Shown here piece after piece: positions 28,069 through 36,739 of a stretch of 64,000 nt of DNA. Numbering within the stretch: position 1 is the first letter of the stretch; every line of letters starts with the position of its first letter. The position numbers were made by a program, and so were the translations under genes. The stretch comes from Roseovarius sp. EL26 (GTDB taxonomy: Bacteria > Pseudomonadota > Alphaproteobacteria > Rhodobacterales > Rhodobacteraceae), in NCBI RefSeq assembly GCF_900327775.1, contig NZ_OUMZ01000007.1, positions 1,041,606 through 1,105,605 on the forward strand, given 5' to 3'. The notes beneath the pieces were generated by a model. The model saw only the letters and a list, made by a program, of their open reading frames with translations, was not told the origin of the DNA and searched no databases.

Positions 28069-29376
28069 ATGATTCCTCGCTATTCACGCCCTGAAATGGT
28101 TGCCATCTGGTCGCCCGAGACAAAATTCCGCATCTGGTACGAGATCGAGGCGCACGCCTGCGATGCTATGGCCAATCTGGGTGTGATCCCGCGCGAAAAC
28201 GCCGAGGCCGTCTGGAAAGCCAAGGATGTCGAATTTGATGTCGCCCGCATTGACGAGATCGAAGCTGAAACGAAACACGATGTTATCGCGTTTCTGACCC
28301 ATCTGGCTGAACATGTTGGCTCGGACGAGGCACGTTTTGTCCACCAAGGCATGACCAGTTCAGACGTGCTCGACACCTGCTTCAATGTCCAACTGGTGCG
28401 CGCCGCGGACATCCTGATCGAAGATGCCAAAGGTCTGCTCGCCGCACTGAAGACCCGCGCATTTGAACACAAAAACACCATCCGCATCGGCCGTTCACAC
28501 GGTATCCATGCCGAACCAACCACAATGGGCCTGACCTTCGCGCGTTTCTACGCTGAAATGGACCGCAACCTGCGTCGCCTTCAAACGGCACGTGAAGAAA
28601 TTGCCACTGGCGCCATTTCCGGCGCGGTTGGTACATTCGCCAACATCGACCCCGCAGTAGAAGAGCACGTCTGTAAGGAGCTGGGCCTCGAGCCAGAGCC
28701 GATCTCAACCCAAGTGATCCCACGCGACCGTCACGCCGCCTTCTTTGCCGCGCTTGGTGTTGTCTCCTCTACCGTCGAAAACATCGCGACTGAGATTCGC
28801 CACATGCAGCGCACCGAAGTTCTGGAAGCGGCCGAATTTTTCTCGATGGGTCAAAAAGGCTCATCTGCGATGCCGCACAAGAAAAATCCAGTTCTGACTG
28901 AAAACTTGACCGGTCTGGCGCGTCTGGTACGTATGGCCGTCGTGCCCGCTCTGGAAAACGTGGCGCTCTGGCACGAGCGCGATATTTCCCACTCATCTGT
29001 TGAGCGTAACATCGGTCCTGATACGACCATCACCCTTGATTTTGCTCTGGCCCGCCTGACCAGCGTGATCGAAAAGCTGCTGGTCTATCCTGACAACATG
29101 ATGGCCAACATGAACAAGTTTCCCGGTCTGGTCATGTCGCAACGAGTTCTGCTGGCCCTGACACAAGCCGGCGTCTCGCGCGAGGATTCCTATAAAATGG
29201 TACAGCGCAACGCCCTGAAAGTCTGGGAAACCGGCTGTGACTTCAAAGGAGAGCTGCTGGCCGATGAAGAAGTGGTCAAAGCACTGGGTGTGGAACAGAT
29301 CGAGGAGAAATTCGACCTTGGCTACCACACCAAGCATGTCGACACGATCTTTACCCGCGTTTTCGGCGAAAGCTAA
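28069..29376 (+). CDS. purB: Adenylosuccinate lyase
   Basis: The 435-residue enzyme acts twice in purine synthesis, releasing fumarate from SAICAR and from adenylosuccinate. It starts MIPRYSRPEMVAIWSPE, the typical form for the Bacillus-like class. Family features are TKHDVIAFL, VHQGMTSSDVLDT, GRSHGIHAEPTTMG with the general acid-base histidine, and the flexible signature loop GSSAMPHKKNP. The start at 28069 gives the normal length; an in-frame extension upstream reaches the divergent DUF3445 gene and is not used. Confidence 0.97.
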   Translation: MIPRYSRPEMVAIWSPETKFRIWYEIEAHACDAMANLGVIPRENAEAVWKAKDVEFDVARIDEIEAETKHDVIAFLTHLAEHVGSDEARFVHQGMTSSDVLDTCFNVQLVRAADILIEDAKGLLAALKTRAFEHKNTIRIGRSHGIHAEPTTMGLTFARFYAEMDRNLRRLQTAREEIATGAISGAVGTFANIDPAVEEHVCKELGLEPEPISTQVIPRDRHAAFFAALGVVSSTVENIATEIRHMQRTEVLEAAEFFSMGQKGSSAMPHKKNPVLTENLTGLARLVRMAVVPALENVALWHERDISHSSVERNIGPDTTITLDFALARLTSVIEKLLVYPDNMMANMNKFPGLVMSQRVLLALTQAGVSREDSYKMVQRNALKVWETGCDFKGELLADEEVVKALGVEQIEEKFDLGYHTKHVDTIFTRVFGES

Positions 29377-29470
29377 AATCTTTCACGAAAACGTTATGGG
29401 CTGAATAATCCGGCTTCTGGTGTGTTTTGTTTGGTATAATCAATCAAGACACACCTTTGCAGGAGGTCCC

Positions 29471-30001
29471 ATGCTTCGTCCATTACTTGCCGCCGCCATC
29501 ATCGCCCCCAGCCTTGCGCTTGCCGGGGGTGGCAGCTCCACCGCTCCGAAACCTTCAGAGACTACCCAAACCTGTACCGGTGGCAAAGTCTGGGACAAAA
29601 AATCAAAATCATGCGTCGATCCGCAGCATAGCGCATTGACCGATGACCAGTTGTATCAAGCCGTTCGCGAGTTTGCGTATCATGACCAGCTCGATCATGC
29701 GCAAACCGCGCTTTCTGCAATGTCCGACCAAGACGAAGACCGCGTTTTGACTTATTGGGGTTTCACCTATCGTAAACTTGGTGAAGTTGATCGCGGCATG
29801 GTTTATTATCGTGCGGCCCTCACAGAAAACCCCGCAAATATTCTGGCCCGATCCTACATGGGGCAGGCCATGGTCGAACAGGGTGACCTGCAAGGCGCGC
29901 GTCATCAGCTGCTCAAAATTCGAGAATACAACGGCAAAGGCAGTTGGGCAGAGGCCTCGCTTTATGAGGCTATTACCACCGGCCAGACCTACAGCTACTG
30001 A
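29471..30001 (+). CDS. Secreted TPR-type protein with CxxGxVWD motif
   Basis: The 176-residue protein has a signal peptide (MLRPLLAAAIIAPSLALAGG), a low-complexity linker, then CTGGKVWDKKSKSCV. Two or three tetratricopeptide-like helical hairpins follow (YQAVREFAYHDQLDHAQTAL; VLTYWGFTYRKLGEVDRGMVYY; ILARSYMGQAMVEQGDLQGA). It is probably periplasmic and of scaffold type. AGGAGG at 29461-29466 sets the start. The next gene encodes a tiny protein with the same CxxGxVWDxxSxSC motif. It lies 94 bases after purB. Confidence 0.82.
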   Translation: MLRPLLAAAIIAPSLALAGGGSSTAPKPSETTQTCTGGKVWDKKSKSCVDPQHSALTDDQLYQAVREFAYHDQLDHAQTALSAMSDQDEDRVLTYWGFTYRKLGEVDRGMVYYRAALTENPANILARSYMGQAMVEQGDLQGARHQLLKIREYNGKGSWAEASLYEAITTGQTYSY

Positions 30002-30062
30002 GCCCCCTGCCTTTTCCTGCCCTGCTGTGCTATACTGCGCGGCAGATGCAGGAGACAGACAG

Positions 30063-30218
30063 ATGAAAATTGTAGCAATTCTCGCCTTTGCCTTAAGCCT
30101 CAGCACCGCACATACCGCACTCGCGTGCAGCAAACACAGTAAACAAACAATGTCTTGTTCTGAGGGAACCGTCTGGGACACTAACAGCCATAGCTGTCAG
30201 CCACAAACCAGCAGTTAA
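30063..30218 (+). CDS. Small secreted cysteine-containing protein
   Basis: This 51-residue product has a signal peptide (MKIVAILAFALSLSTAHTALA) followed by a 30-residue mature region with CSEGTVWDTNSHSCQ. The same cysteine-flanked motif occurs in the protein encoded 62 bases upstream, so the pair is probably related. The two or three cysteines may form a disulphide in the periplasm. Function is unknown. A GGAGA stretch lies upstream of the ATG at 30063. Its stop codon overlaps that of the convergent acyltransferase gene. Confidence 0.7.
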   Translation: MKIVAILAFALSLSTAHTALACSKHSKQTMSCSEGTVWDTNSHSCQPQTSS

Positions 30219-31156
30219 TCGTCGGCTTTACGGCGCATTTCTTCTAATTGTTGGGCACCCTTGTCTGCCATTGGGCCGATACCGTCTTTCCAACGACGGT
30301 GAATCCAGAACCATTGATCCATACGCTGTCGCACTTGTGCCTCCAGCCGGTCGTTGACCTCTTGGGTCATGGTCACAGGATCAGAATGCGGCACAGGTTC
30401 TTCGACCAGAATGTTGAAATCTAAACCATTTTCCGCACGAATACCCCAAACCGGCACCAAAGGCGCATCGAATTTTAGCGCCAATTCAGCCGTTGCCAAA
30501 GGGGACAGCGCAGGCTTTCCAAAGAATTGCAGCGGCACGCCATCATGGGCGTTCAGGTCTGTCAGAATCGCCAGAACGCCACCACTGCGCAGATGCTTTA
30601 CCATTTGAATCATGCCGCGACGACCTTGCTCAAACATCGGCTCTGACAGTGAGCGCATGGCCTCAGTGTAACGCGCGTTGAACCAGTTGTTTGACATTGG
30701 GCGGTAAAACACCCCCATCTCGAAGCCTTGTTCGATCATTGCGACTCGCGCGGCATTGAAGCTGCCAAAATGTCCGGTCACAAAGATTACCGGTTTACCA
30801 TTCTCTCGCGCCTCGCGAATAGCAGGCAAGCCCGGGCCGGTCACAGGCGAATGCCGCGTGCGTTCCGTAAAGGCCTTGTGCGAATAAAGTTCGATCATGT
30901 TGCGCCCTGCCCCGTCGGGCACAGCACGCATCAAATGGCGGATTTCATCCTCAGGCAGGTCCGGTAACACATACGCCAGATTTTCACGCACGCGCTTGTC
31001 GTAGCCCGCAATCGGAGCCACTATCCGCGATGTGATCCAACCAATAAACGCAATCCGCCAGCGATACGGCAGCAGCATCGCAAAAGCGATTGGCGCATAC
31101 ATCGCCATGCCCACCATACGGTCACGGGTCCAAAAGGGCTGTTTTTCGTCGCTCAT
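30215..31156 (-). CDS. LpxL/HtrB-like acyltransferase with altered HX4D motif
   Basis: The protein of about 313 residues belongs to the lipid A lauroyl acyltransferase-like family: an N-terminal membrane segment (MVGMAMYAPIAFAMLLPYRW), NMIELYSH, VTGHFGSFNAARV, and LTDLNAHDGVPLQFFGKPA. Such proteins acylate lipid A or ornithine-type lipids at the inner membrane. The catalytic HX4(D/E) motif reads HFGSFN (His129, Asn134), so the acid is replaced by Asn. A TTG at 31174 is an alternative start; the ATG at 31156 is preferred. It may be inactive or use another residue. Confidence 0.82.
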   Translation of the reverse strand: MSDEKQPFWTRDRMVGMAMYAPIAFAMLLPYRWRIAFIGWITSRIVAPIAGYDKRVRENLAYVLPDLPEDEIRHLMRAVPDGAGRNMIELYSHKAFTERTRHSPVTGPGLPAIREARENGKPVIFVTGHFGSFNAARVAMIEQGFEMGVFYRPMSNNWFNARYTEAMRSLSEPMFEQGRRGMIQMVKHLRSGGVLAILTDLNAHDGVPLQFFGKPALSPLATAELALKFDAPLVPVWGIRAENGLDFNILVEEPVPHSDPVTMTQEVNDRLEAQVRQRMDQWFWIHRRWKDGIGPMADKGAQQLEEMRRKADD

Positions 31157-31232
31157 CAGGTCAAAATCCGGCAAATTTCGCCGCAGACATACGCCTGCCG
31201 CGCTTCAATAACAAGGCTTTGGCAAAACTCGG

Positions 31233-32111
31233 TCAGACCCACTTCGCCATCGGTGGCAGGCTCATCAGGACCGCATCCGGATCATGCCCCGTGGCCAGGC
31301 CAAACTTGGTGCCTCGATCATAGACCAGATTGTACTCGGCATAGAGCCCGCGATGCACCAGTTGCACATCCTTATCAGCCACGCCCCATTCCTGCACCCG
31401 TCGCCTGTCAATCAGGGGTACAAAGGCCGGTAAAAACGCCCGGCCGATGTCCTGTGTCAAAGCAAAGTCCGCCTCCCAGTCACCACTGTTTTGGTCATCC
31501 ATGAAGATACCACCAACACCGCGCGCACGTTTACGGTGTGGAATATAAAAATACTCATCAGCCCATTCTTTGAGACGCGGATAGAGACCTGCGCCGTGCG
31601 GCTCCAGATGCGCTTTCTGCGTGTCATGGAAATGCTGGGTGTCCTCAGTGTATTCAATGCAAGGGTTCAGATCAGATCCGCCACCGAACCACCAGGCCCC
31701 CGGCGTCCAGAACATCCGAGTGTTCATATGCACGGCTGGCGCATGCGGATTTTGCATATGCGCCACCAAACTAATGCCACTGGCCCAGAACTGCGGATTG
31801 TCTGCAATGCCCGGCACACCGCGTGCAGCCATGGATTTCTGCGCGGCCTCGTCCAATGTGCCGTACACCTCGGACACGTTGACGCCAACTTTCTCAAACA
31901 CGCGACCACCACGCATCACGCTCATCAATCCGCCACCGGCGTCTGATCCATCATCCGCCGTGCGTGTTGTCTCGCGCACGTCAAACCGTCCCGCGGGTTG
32001 ATCCCCCAGCGGGCCAGTGCTGTGCCGCTCTTCCAGGGCTTCAAACCCGATTACGATCTGATCACGAAGCTCACGAAACCAGGCCGCGGCCCGCTGTTTT
32101 TGTTCTTGCAT
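31233..32111 (-). CDS. hemF: Oxygen-dependent coproporphyrinogen III oxidase
   Basis: The enzyme of about 292 residues converts coproporphyrinogen III to protoporphyrinogen IX with oxygen, a late heme synthesis step. Characteristic stretches are GGRVFEKVGVNVSEVYG, ISLVAHMQNPHAPAVHMNTR, WWFGGGSDLNPCI, GGIFMDDQNSG and the C-terminal YNLVYDRGTKFGLATG. Two adjacent ATG codons follow AGGGGACT; the second (32111) is better spaced. It lies 20 bases after the SDR gene and may be cotranscribed with it. Confidence 0.96.
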   Translation of the reverse strand: MQEQKQRAAAWFRELRDQIVIGFEALEERHSTGPLGDQPAGRFDVRETTRTADDGSDAGGGLMSVMRGGRVFEKVGVNVSEVYGTLDEAAQKSMAARGVPGIADNPQFWASGISLVAHMQNPHAPAVHMNTRMFWTPGAWWFGGGSDLNPCIEYTEDTQHFHDTQKAHLEPHGAGLYPRLKEWADEYFYIPHRKRARGVGGIFMDDQNSGDWEADFALTQDIGRAFLPAFVPLIDRRRVQEWGVADKDVQLVHRGLYAEYNLVYDRGTKFGLATGHDPDAVLMSLPPMAKWV

Positions 32112-32131
32112 CATAGTCCCCTGTGCCGCGA

Positions 32132-32938
32132 TCAATGCGCTGGCGCTGTGACGGGGTCCAGCAGACTACGGCCACCATCAACTGTCAGCACCTGACCCGT
32201 CATAAAGTCCGAACTGTCGCTGGCCAGAAACTGCACGGTCTCAGCCAATTCATGCGCCGAAGCGATCCTCCCCAATGGCGTGCGTTCTTCGATTTCTTTA
32301 CGGAATTCCAAATTGTCACGCAGGGTTCGTTGCAATGACCCACTCATCACGGACCCAAACGCCACCGCGTTTACTCGGATCCGATTGGGTGCCAACGACA
32401 CAGCCATCGACCGGGTCATCTGGTTAAGTGCGGCATTTGATACGGAATAAGCCAGCAATTCAGGGTGCGTATTCCGCGCAGCGATCGAGGATAGATTAAT
32501 GATAGCACCAATCACACCGTCATCGTCATCCAATTTATCGGCCTGCTTGATCATCCGTTTGGCGATTGTCTGGCTCAACCGCAAAGCCGCCATGAGATTT
32601 TGTTGCAACAACATCTCGACCGCGTCATCCTCGGCACTCAAAGCATCCGAAGGGGCAATCTGTCGCGAGGCATTGATAAGGATATCAACCTGATCAAATG
32701 CATCAATTGTGGCCGATAACAGGTTGGCCTGGGTCAATTTTTCCCGAAGGTCCCCGGCAAAGTACCGTTGCGGGCTATCTTCCTTATTCTCACCCAATTC
32801 ATGCAGCAGTTGCTTTTCGTCCATGTCGGCAAACATTACGTTTGCACCTTTGTCAACGAAATGCCGTCCGATCGCCAAGCCAATTCCATTGGCCCCGCCG
32901 GTCACTATTGCTGTCTTGCCGGAAATTGAAAATGACAT
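32132..32938 (-). CDS. SDR-family protein lacking the catalytic lysine
   Basis: The 268-residue protein has the short-chain dehydrogenase fold with the cofactor motif VTGGANGIGLAIG (residues 12-24) and the serine strand IINLSSIAAR. The usual NNAG motif reads NASR, and the catalytic Tyr-x3-Lys reads YSVSN (Tyr164, Asn168), so the lysine is absent. The protein may bind NAD(P) without dehydrogenase activity or use an atypical mechanism. AAAGGTAG precedes the ATG. It lies between an RsmC-like gene and hemF. Confidence 0.88.
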   Translation of the reverse strand: MSFSISGKTAIVTGGANGIGLAIGRHFVDKGANVMFADMDEKQLLHELGENKEDSPQRYFAGDLREKLTQANLLSATIDAFDQVDILINASRQIAPSDALSAEDDAVEMLLQQNLMAALRLSQTIAKRMIKQADKLDDDDGVIGAIINLSSIAARNTHPELLAYSVSNAALNQMTRSMAVSLAPNRIRVNAVAFGSVMSGSLQRTLRDNLEFRKEIEERTPLGRIASAHELAETVQFLASDSSDFMTGQVLTVDGGRSLLDPVTAPAH

Positions 32939-32974
32939 AAACTGTCTACCTTTCGTCCCAGATTTGCGCGCAAA

Positions 32975-33964
32975 TCAACGTGGTTGCCGCAGAGGTTTTT
33001 GGCCATTCAAGATCTTGAACCTACGGTCCCCGGCCACTTCAGACACCTGCGCAAAAAGCGTTGCCATGGTTTTTTCATAGGGCAAATGCCGGTTCGCAAC
33101 CAGCCAAAGCTGCCCTTGCGGTTTCAACATCCCCCAAGCCGATCGAATAAACGCCTGCCCCAAGTCAGGGCTTGCAGCACGTCCGGTATGAAATGGTGGA
33201 TTGGTGACAACCGTGTTCACCCGGTCCTCAGGTTGCCAACGGGTCGCATCCTCCCAATGGAGCCAGGCCCGCGCATCAGCAATGTTTTGGCGGGCGCATG
33301 TAAGCGCATCATGATCTGCCTCGATCATATGCAACGCCTCTATCTCTTCACGCTCCAGAATGCGGGCACTCAGATATCCCCATCCACCACCCAGATCGAC
33401 AACATGCTTACCCAGTTTCTTGGGCAAGTGGTCTGCCAAAAGTTTAGATGCAGGATCAATCCCATCAGCCGAGAACACACCTGGCAAGGTCTCAAAACCG
33501 GGCGCCACCTGTTTGACCTGCGCACCCCAATCATCAAAGTCGTCACCGGCCACAAACGCGAACAGCTTGCCGTGCGCTTTTGACAATGGCGCTGATACCT
33601 CTGTGCGTTTGCGTACGGCTTTTAACATGGAGTCAATGCCATCTGTTTTTACACCGTCAACGACGATCAACCCCTCGGTCACCGCCGCAGCTTTGGCAAT
33701 CATCGCCTGCGACAATGCTTTGGCCCGCCCTAGAAACACCACCGCAAGGCTATAGCGCCCTTCGGGTTCCTGCGAACAACTGTAACCACGACCGGCAAAG
33801 TGATCATAGTCCGGCCGAAACCCTGTCACGACATGACAGCGTTCCATGGGTAACGCAGAAATATCCGTCTCGGACCGCGGACCAAAGATGGCGATGCGTC
33901 CCGCCTCGGGCAGGGTCAAATCCCCCTCGGACAGGGCCAGCGACAGGCGTGAAATCACAGCCAT
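32975..33964 (-). CDS. RsmC-like rRNA guanine-N2 methyltransferase
   Basis: The protein of about 329 residues has the two-domain plan of RsmC/RlmG-type enzymes: a degenerate N-terminal methyltransferase-like domain and a C-terminal SAM-dependent catalytic domain. SAM binding is shown by VVDLGGGWGYLSARIL and the target-base motif by VVTNPPFHTGRA. It probably methylates guanine in 16S rRNA (G1207 in E. coli), which is inferred from the family. The ATG at 33964 lies one base after the clpS stop codon, indicating tight coupling. Confidence 0.86.
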   Translation of the reverse strand: MAVISRLSLALSEGDLTLPEAGRIAIFGPRSETDISALPMERCHVVTGFRPDYDHFAGRGYSCSQEPEGRYSLAVVFLGRAKALSQAMIAKAAAVTEGLIVVDGVKTDGIDSMLKAVRKRTEVSAPLSKAHGKLFAFVAGDDFDDWGAQVKQVAPGFETLPGVFSADGIDPASKLLADHLPKKLGKHVVDLGGGWGYLSARILEREEIEALHMIEADHDALTCARQNIADARAWLHWEDATRWQPEDRVNTVVTNPPFHTGRAASPDLGQAFIRSAWGMLKPQGQLWLVANRHLPYEKTMATLFAQVSEVAGDRRFKILNGQKPLRQPR

Positions 33965-33965
33965 A

Positions 33966-34322
33966 TTATTCTTTTTCCATTGTACATTGCAGCGGATGTT
34001 GGTGTCTGCGGGCAAAATCCATCACCTGCGCCACCTTGGTTTCCGCAATTTCATGACTGAACACTCCGACCACCGCCACGCCTTTTTTGTGAACCGTCAG
34101 CATAATTTCAAAGGCCTGCGCATGATCCATTCCAAAAAACCGCTCCAGCACCGCGATTACAAACTCCATCGGAGTATAATCGTCATTGAGCAACAACACC
34201 TTATAAAGCGGCGGGCGCTTGGTCTTTGGACGTGTCTCAACCAGAACAGATGCATCCCCATCGGGTCCATCATCATCCTGGCTTGAGGTCGGGCCTGACA
34301 ATCTGACGATACAATCAATCAT
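33966..34322 (-). CDS. clpS: ATP-dependent Clp protease adaptor ClpS
   Basis: The protein of about 118 residues is the N-degron recognition adaptor that delivers proteins with destabilising N termini to ClpAP. After a variable acidic N-terminal tail, the core begins [19 protein letters not shown], whose NDD...T motif forms the N-degron pocket, and continues with [19 protein letters not shown], ending [12 protein letters not shown]. The ATG at 34322 is the best choice; a start at 34373 adds codons without family character. There is no clpA next to it in this window. Confidence 0.93.
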   Translation of the reverse strand: MIDCIVRLSGPTSSQDDDGPDGDASVLVETRPKTKRPPLYKVLLLNDDYTPMEFVIAVLERFFGMDHAQAFEIMLTVHKKGVAVVGVFSHEIAETKVAQVMDFARRHQHPLQCTMEKE

Positions 34323-34493
34323 TACAAGATGCTGTCTGCTTATGCGGTTTCTGCGCTGTCTATATAGACTCAATAGCAGCGCTGAAAAGAGGTTAGCAGC
34401 ACAGATCCCCCCTCGTCAGCCATAAATGCATCAATTCTTTGCAAATGCAGCATTCAAACCCGCACACCCGCAATGTGGCATGAATTTATGCTC

Positions 34494-35459
34494 TTACAGA
34501 ATTTTCAGGATTTCTTCGGAAAATCCATACCGTGCCGCAGCCGGCGTCACGATACTTTCTTGTAAAATCGGGCGCAGACTGCTCGCAACACTTTCGGGCA
34601 TTTCCTTCAGCACGCCTTTGCGACTGATCAGTGAAATTGTCCGCGACAAAGGTGCCAATGGCAGTTCAAGCACGTCAAGCTGATCCGCAAACCGGCGAGC
34701 CCGCATCAAAGCCAACGGCGTCAAGATCGTCCACCCCTCGCCCTGTCCAACCAGCGCCAAAATCGCCGCATAGCTGTCTAACTCAAACCGATGCGGCAAA
34801 GAGATATTCTGACGGGCCAAATGAGAGGTAATCAAACGTCCCATATAGTGTCGTTGCGTATATTGAATCAGTGGTAACCGCTTGAGCTGCTTAAGTGTAT
34901 CACGATCCGAGTTAATCATCCCCTTAGGTGCAGCAACGACAAACCCTTCGCGCAGCAAGGGGTGCACTTCGACCCAGTCCTGTTCTGCGCCAAGTTCCGC
35001 AGCAACCACCACATCCAACGCGCGTGCATCCAATTGATCATAGAGAAAATGGCTGGCGCCGGTTTCCAGCAGAAACTGGCAGCCTTTCAGTTTTTGCGCC
35101 ATATGGGTCAACAGCTTAGGTGTTACGTCTGCTTCAAAATCCTCAATCATCCCAAGGCGGAACCGTGTCAGCATAGACAGGTCTGACATCGCCAGTTCTG
35201 CCCGTGCGAGTGCCGCCTCGTTCATTATGGCTTGCGCGCGGCGGTGCATGATCTCTCCCGCGGGGGTCAACCGCACCGGGCGCGCGTTACGTTGCAGCAA
35301 TGTCGCGCCCAAGGCACCCTCTAGGTTGGTCAACTGCTGGCTGACCGCCGAAGGGCTTGCACCCAATCGCTTGGCCGCCGCCGAGATCGAGCGTTCATCC
35401 GCCGCAGCCATGAACACTTCGATCCCCCACAGGGTTATGCGCCCGGGGCTATCAACCAT
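34494..35459 (-). CDS. LysR-family transcriptional regulator
   Basis: The 321-residue protein has an N-terminal winged helix (FMAAADERSISAAAKRLGASPSAVSQQLTNLEGALGATLL, about residues 16-55) and a C-terminal co-inducer domain. The gene starts 6 bases after the phaR stop codon on the same strand, so it is in the phaR transcript or very close to it. The target genes are unknown; PHA metabolism is possible only by context. Confidence 0.9.
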   Translation of the reverse strand: MVDSPGRITLWGIEVFMAAADERSISAAAKRLGASPSAVSQQLTNLEGALGATLLQRNARPVRLTPAGEIMHRRAQAIMNEAALARAELAMSDLSMLTRFRLGMIEDFEADVTPKLLTHMAQKLKGCQFLLETGASHFLYDQLDARALDVVVAAELGAEQDWVEVHPLLREGFVVAAPKGMINSDRDTLKQLKRLPLIQYTQRHYMGRLITSHLARQNISLPHRFELDSYAAILALVGQGEGWTILTPLALMRARRFADQLDVLELPLAPLSRTISLISRKGVLKEMPESVASSLRPILQESIVTPAAARYGFSEEILKIL

Positions 35460-35465
35460 TTGATG

Positions 35466-36023
35466 TTACTTTCCCAGCTTCGACAGTTTGTCCTGAAGCT
35501 CGGACAGTTGTTTCTTGATATCGCTGAGGTCTTCATTGCTGCTCTCGGCAGGTGCAGCATCGGGGGTGGGCATCGTACCCATGCCACTTAAACCACCGGT
35601 CATTGCCTTTAAGAACGCCTCTTGCTGCGCGCGCATGGCTTCCATACCTGGCATGCCAGACAGTGGATTGGCTTTGGTCATGCTGTCCATAACCTGGCTC
35701 TGACTGTCGCGCAGCATCTCAAAACTGGCGGCCAGAAAATCCGGCACCATACTAGTTGCCTGATTTGTGTAGCTACGCACCAGATCCGTCAGCACATTGG
35801 TCGGCAAGACATTTTCGCCTCGGCTTTCGTGCTCGGCAATGATTTGCAGCAGATATTGCCGCGTCAGATCATCGCCAGATTTCAGATCAATGATCTGAAC
35901 CTCGCGGCCATCACGAATAAACTCCGCGATATCTTCCAGTGTCACATAGTCGGATGTTTCCGTGTTATACAAACGACGGCTAGCGTAACGCTTAATCAAA
36001 AGCGATTTTCCGGTATCAGCCAC
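35466..36023 (-). CDS. phaR: Polyhydroxyalkanoate synthesis repressor
   Basis: The 185-residue protein is the DNA- and PHA-binding repressor of PHA granule genes. It has the PhaR N-terminal domain (KSLLIKRYASRRLYNTETSDYVTLEDIAEFI) and the accumulation-regulator segment QIIDLKSGDDLTRQYLLQII, followed by a low-complexity C terminus. The start is GTG at 36023, supported by GGGGAGG immediately upstream; the earlier in-frame ATG at 36056 is not preferred. Three TGCAGCA elements lie upstream, matching autoregulation known for this family. Confidence 0.92.
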   Translation of the reverse strand: MADTGKSLLIKRYASRRLYNTETSDYVTLEDIAEFIRDGREVQIIDLKSGDDLTRQYLLQIIAEHESRGENVLPTNVLTDLVRSYTNQATSMVPDFLAASFEMLRDSQSQVMDSMTKANPLSGMPGMEAMRAQQEAFLKAMTGGLSGMGTMPTPDAAPAESSNEDLSDIKKQLSELQDKLSKLGK

Positions 36024-36040
36024 GGATTTCCTCCCCAAAA

Positions 36041-36075
36041 TGCAGCACTGCAGCAAAGACTAGACACATGCAGCA
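36041..36075. promoter_or_regulatory. TGCAGCA repeats upstream of phaR (candidate PhaR operator)
   Basis: TGCAGCA occurs at 36041-36047, 36049-36055 and 36069-36075, with a CTGCAG core at 36048-36053. These TGC-rich elements resemble known PhaR target sites and lie within 55 bases of the GTG start of phaR, compatible with autorepression. Confidence 0.6.
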
Positions 36076-36108
36076 CAAAATAAAAGGGCGAGCCTGACGC
36101 TCGCCCTT
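36074..36108 (-). terminator. Rho-independent terminator of phaP
   Basis: Ten-base arms AAGGGCGAGC and GCTCGCCCTT enclose a 5-base loop; read on the minus strand the hairpin is followed by TTTTATTTTG. It lies 44 bases beyond the phasin stop codon and partly overlaps the phaR upstream repeats. Confidence 0.88.
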
Positions 36109-36151
36109 ACAGATCATACCTAATCGGGAGGATTAGTGGTAAGATCTAAGC

Positions 36152-36601
36152 TTATTTAGCAGCAGAAGTTGCTTTTTTTGCAGCTGTTGTGACTTCGTCA
36201 GCAGCTTTTTTAACAGCAGTTGCTGTTTCTTCTTGCAGGTCTTTGCCAGCCGCCATCATCAGCTCAACAGTTTGTGTCTGAACTGCTTTGGCGATTTCTG
36301 CGAATGCTGCGATGTTTTCGGCAGCAACTTCGGCGTTGGCTGATGCGAAATCAGTTACCGCTTTGGCGTAATCCGCTGGCTCTGTTTTTGCTTTGCTGAC
36401 GTCTGTCAGTTTGGCCAGTGTTTCTTTTGTCCATTTGCTGGACAGTTCAGCTGATTTTTCAGCTGCGGTCAGAGCAACACCAGACAGCTTTTCGCTCAGG
36501 GCTGCTTGGTTTTTGAACGCATCTTCCATCGCTTTTGTGTCGACGGGGAACGCGCCCATGATGTCTTTCATGACAGTGTTAAAGTCTTGTGCTTTAGCCA
36601 T
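36152..36601 (-). CDS. phaP: Phasin family protein
   Basis: The 149-residue protein is amphipathic and almost entirely alpha-helical with heptad-like alanine and lysine content. It starts MAKAQDFNTVMKDIMGAF and ends in an alanine/lysine-rich tail (KKATSAAK), typical of phasins that coat PHA granules. It lies upstream of phaR and downstream of phaC on the same strand. Its promoter carries two CTGC-N3-GCAG elements. AAGGA lies 8-9 bases before the ATG. Confidence 0.92.
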   Translation of the reverse strand: MAKAQDFNTVMKDIMGAFPVDTKAMEDAFKNQAALSEKLSGVALTAAEKSAELSSKWTKETLAKLTDVSKAKTEPADYAKAVTDFASANAEVAAENIAAFAEIAKAVQTQTVELMMAAGKDLQEETATAVKKAADEVTTAAKKATSAAK

Positions 36602-36663
36602 CGTTTCAATCCTTGATATGCGTCAGCGGGTAATTCCGCTTTCTGCGTCTGCAAACTATATAC

Positions 36664-36706
36664 ATGCTGCGCTGCAGCATTTCAAGGTTTTTTCTGCACT
36701 GCAGCA
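36664..36706. promoter_or_regulatory. Two CTGC-N3-GCAG sites upstream of phaP (candidate PhaR operator)
   Basis: The first site is ATGCTGC-GCT-GCAGCAT (36664-36680), an inverted repeat with perfect 7-base arms. The second, CTGC-ACT-GCAG (36694-36704), has the same form. Their centres are 27 bases apart, in the region between phaC's stop and phaP's start. Both agree with the CTGC-N3-GCAG target reported for PhaR proteins. Confidence 0.7.
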
Positions 36707-36739
36707 TAAATTTCACAATTCATGGATTTTCTTTTAATT

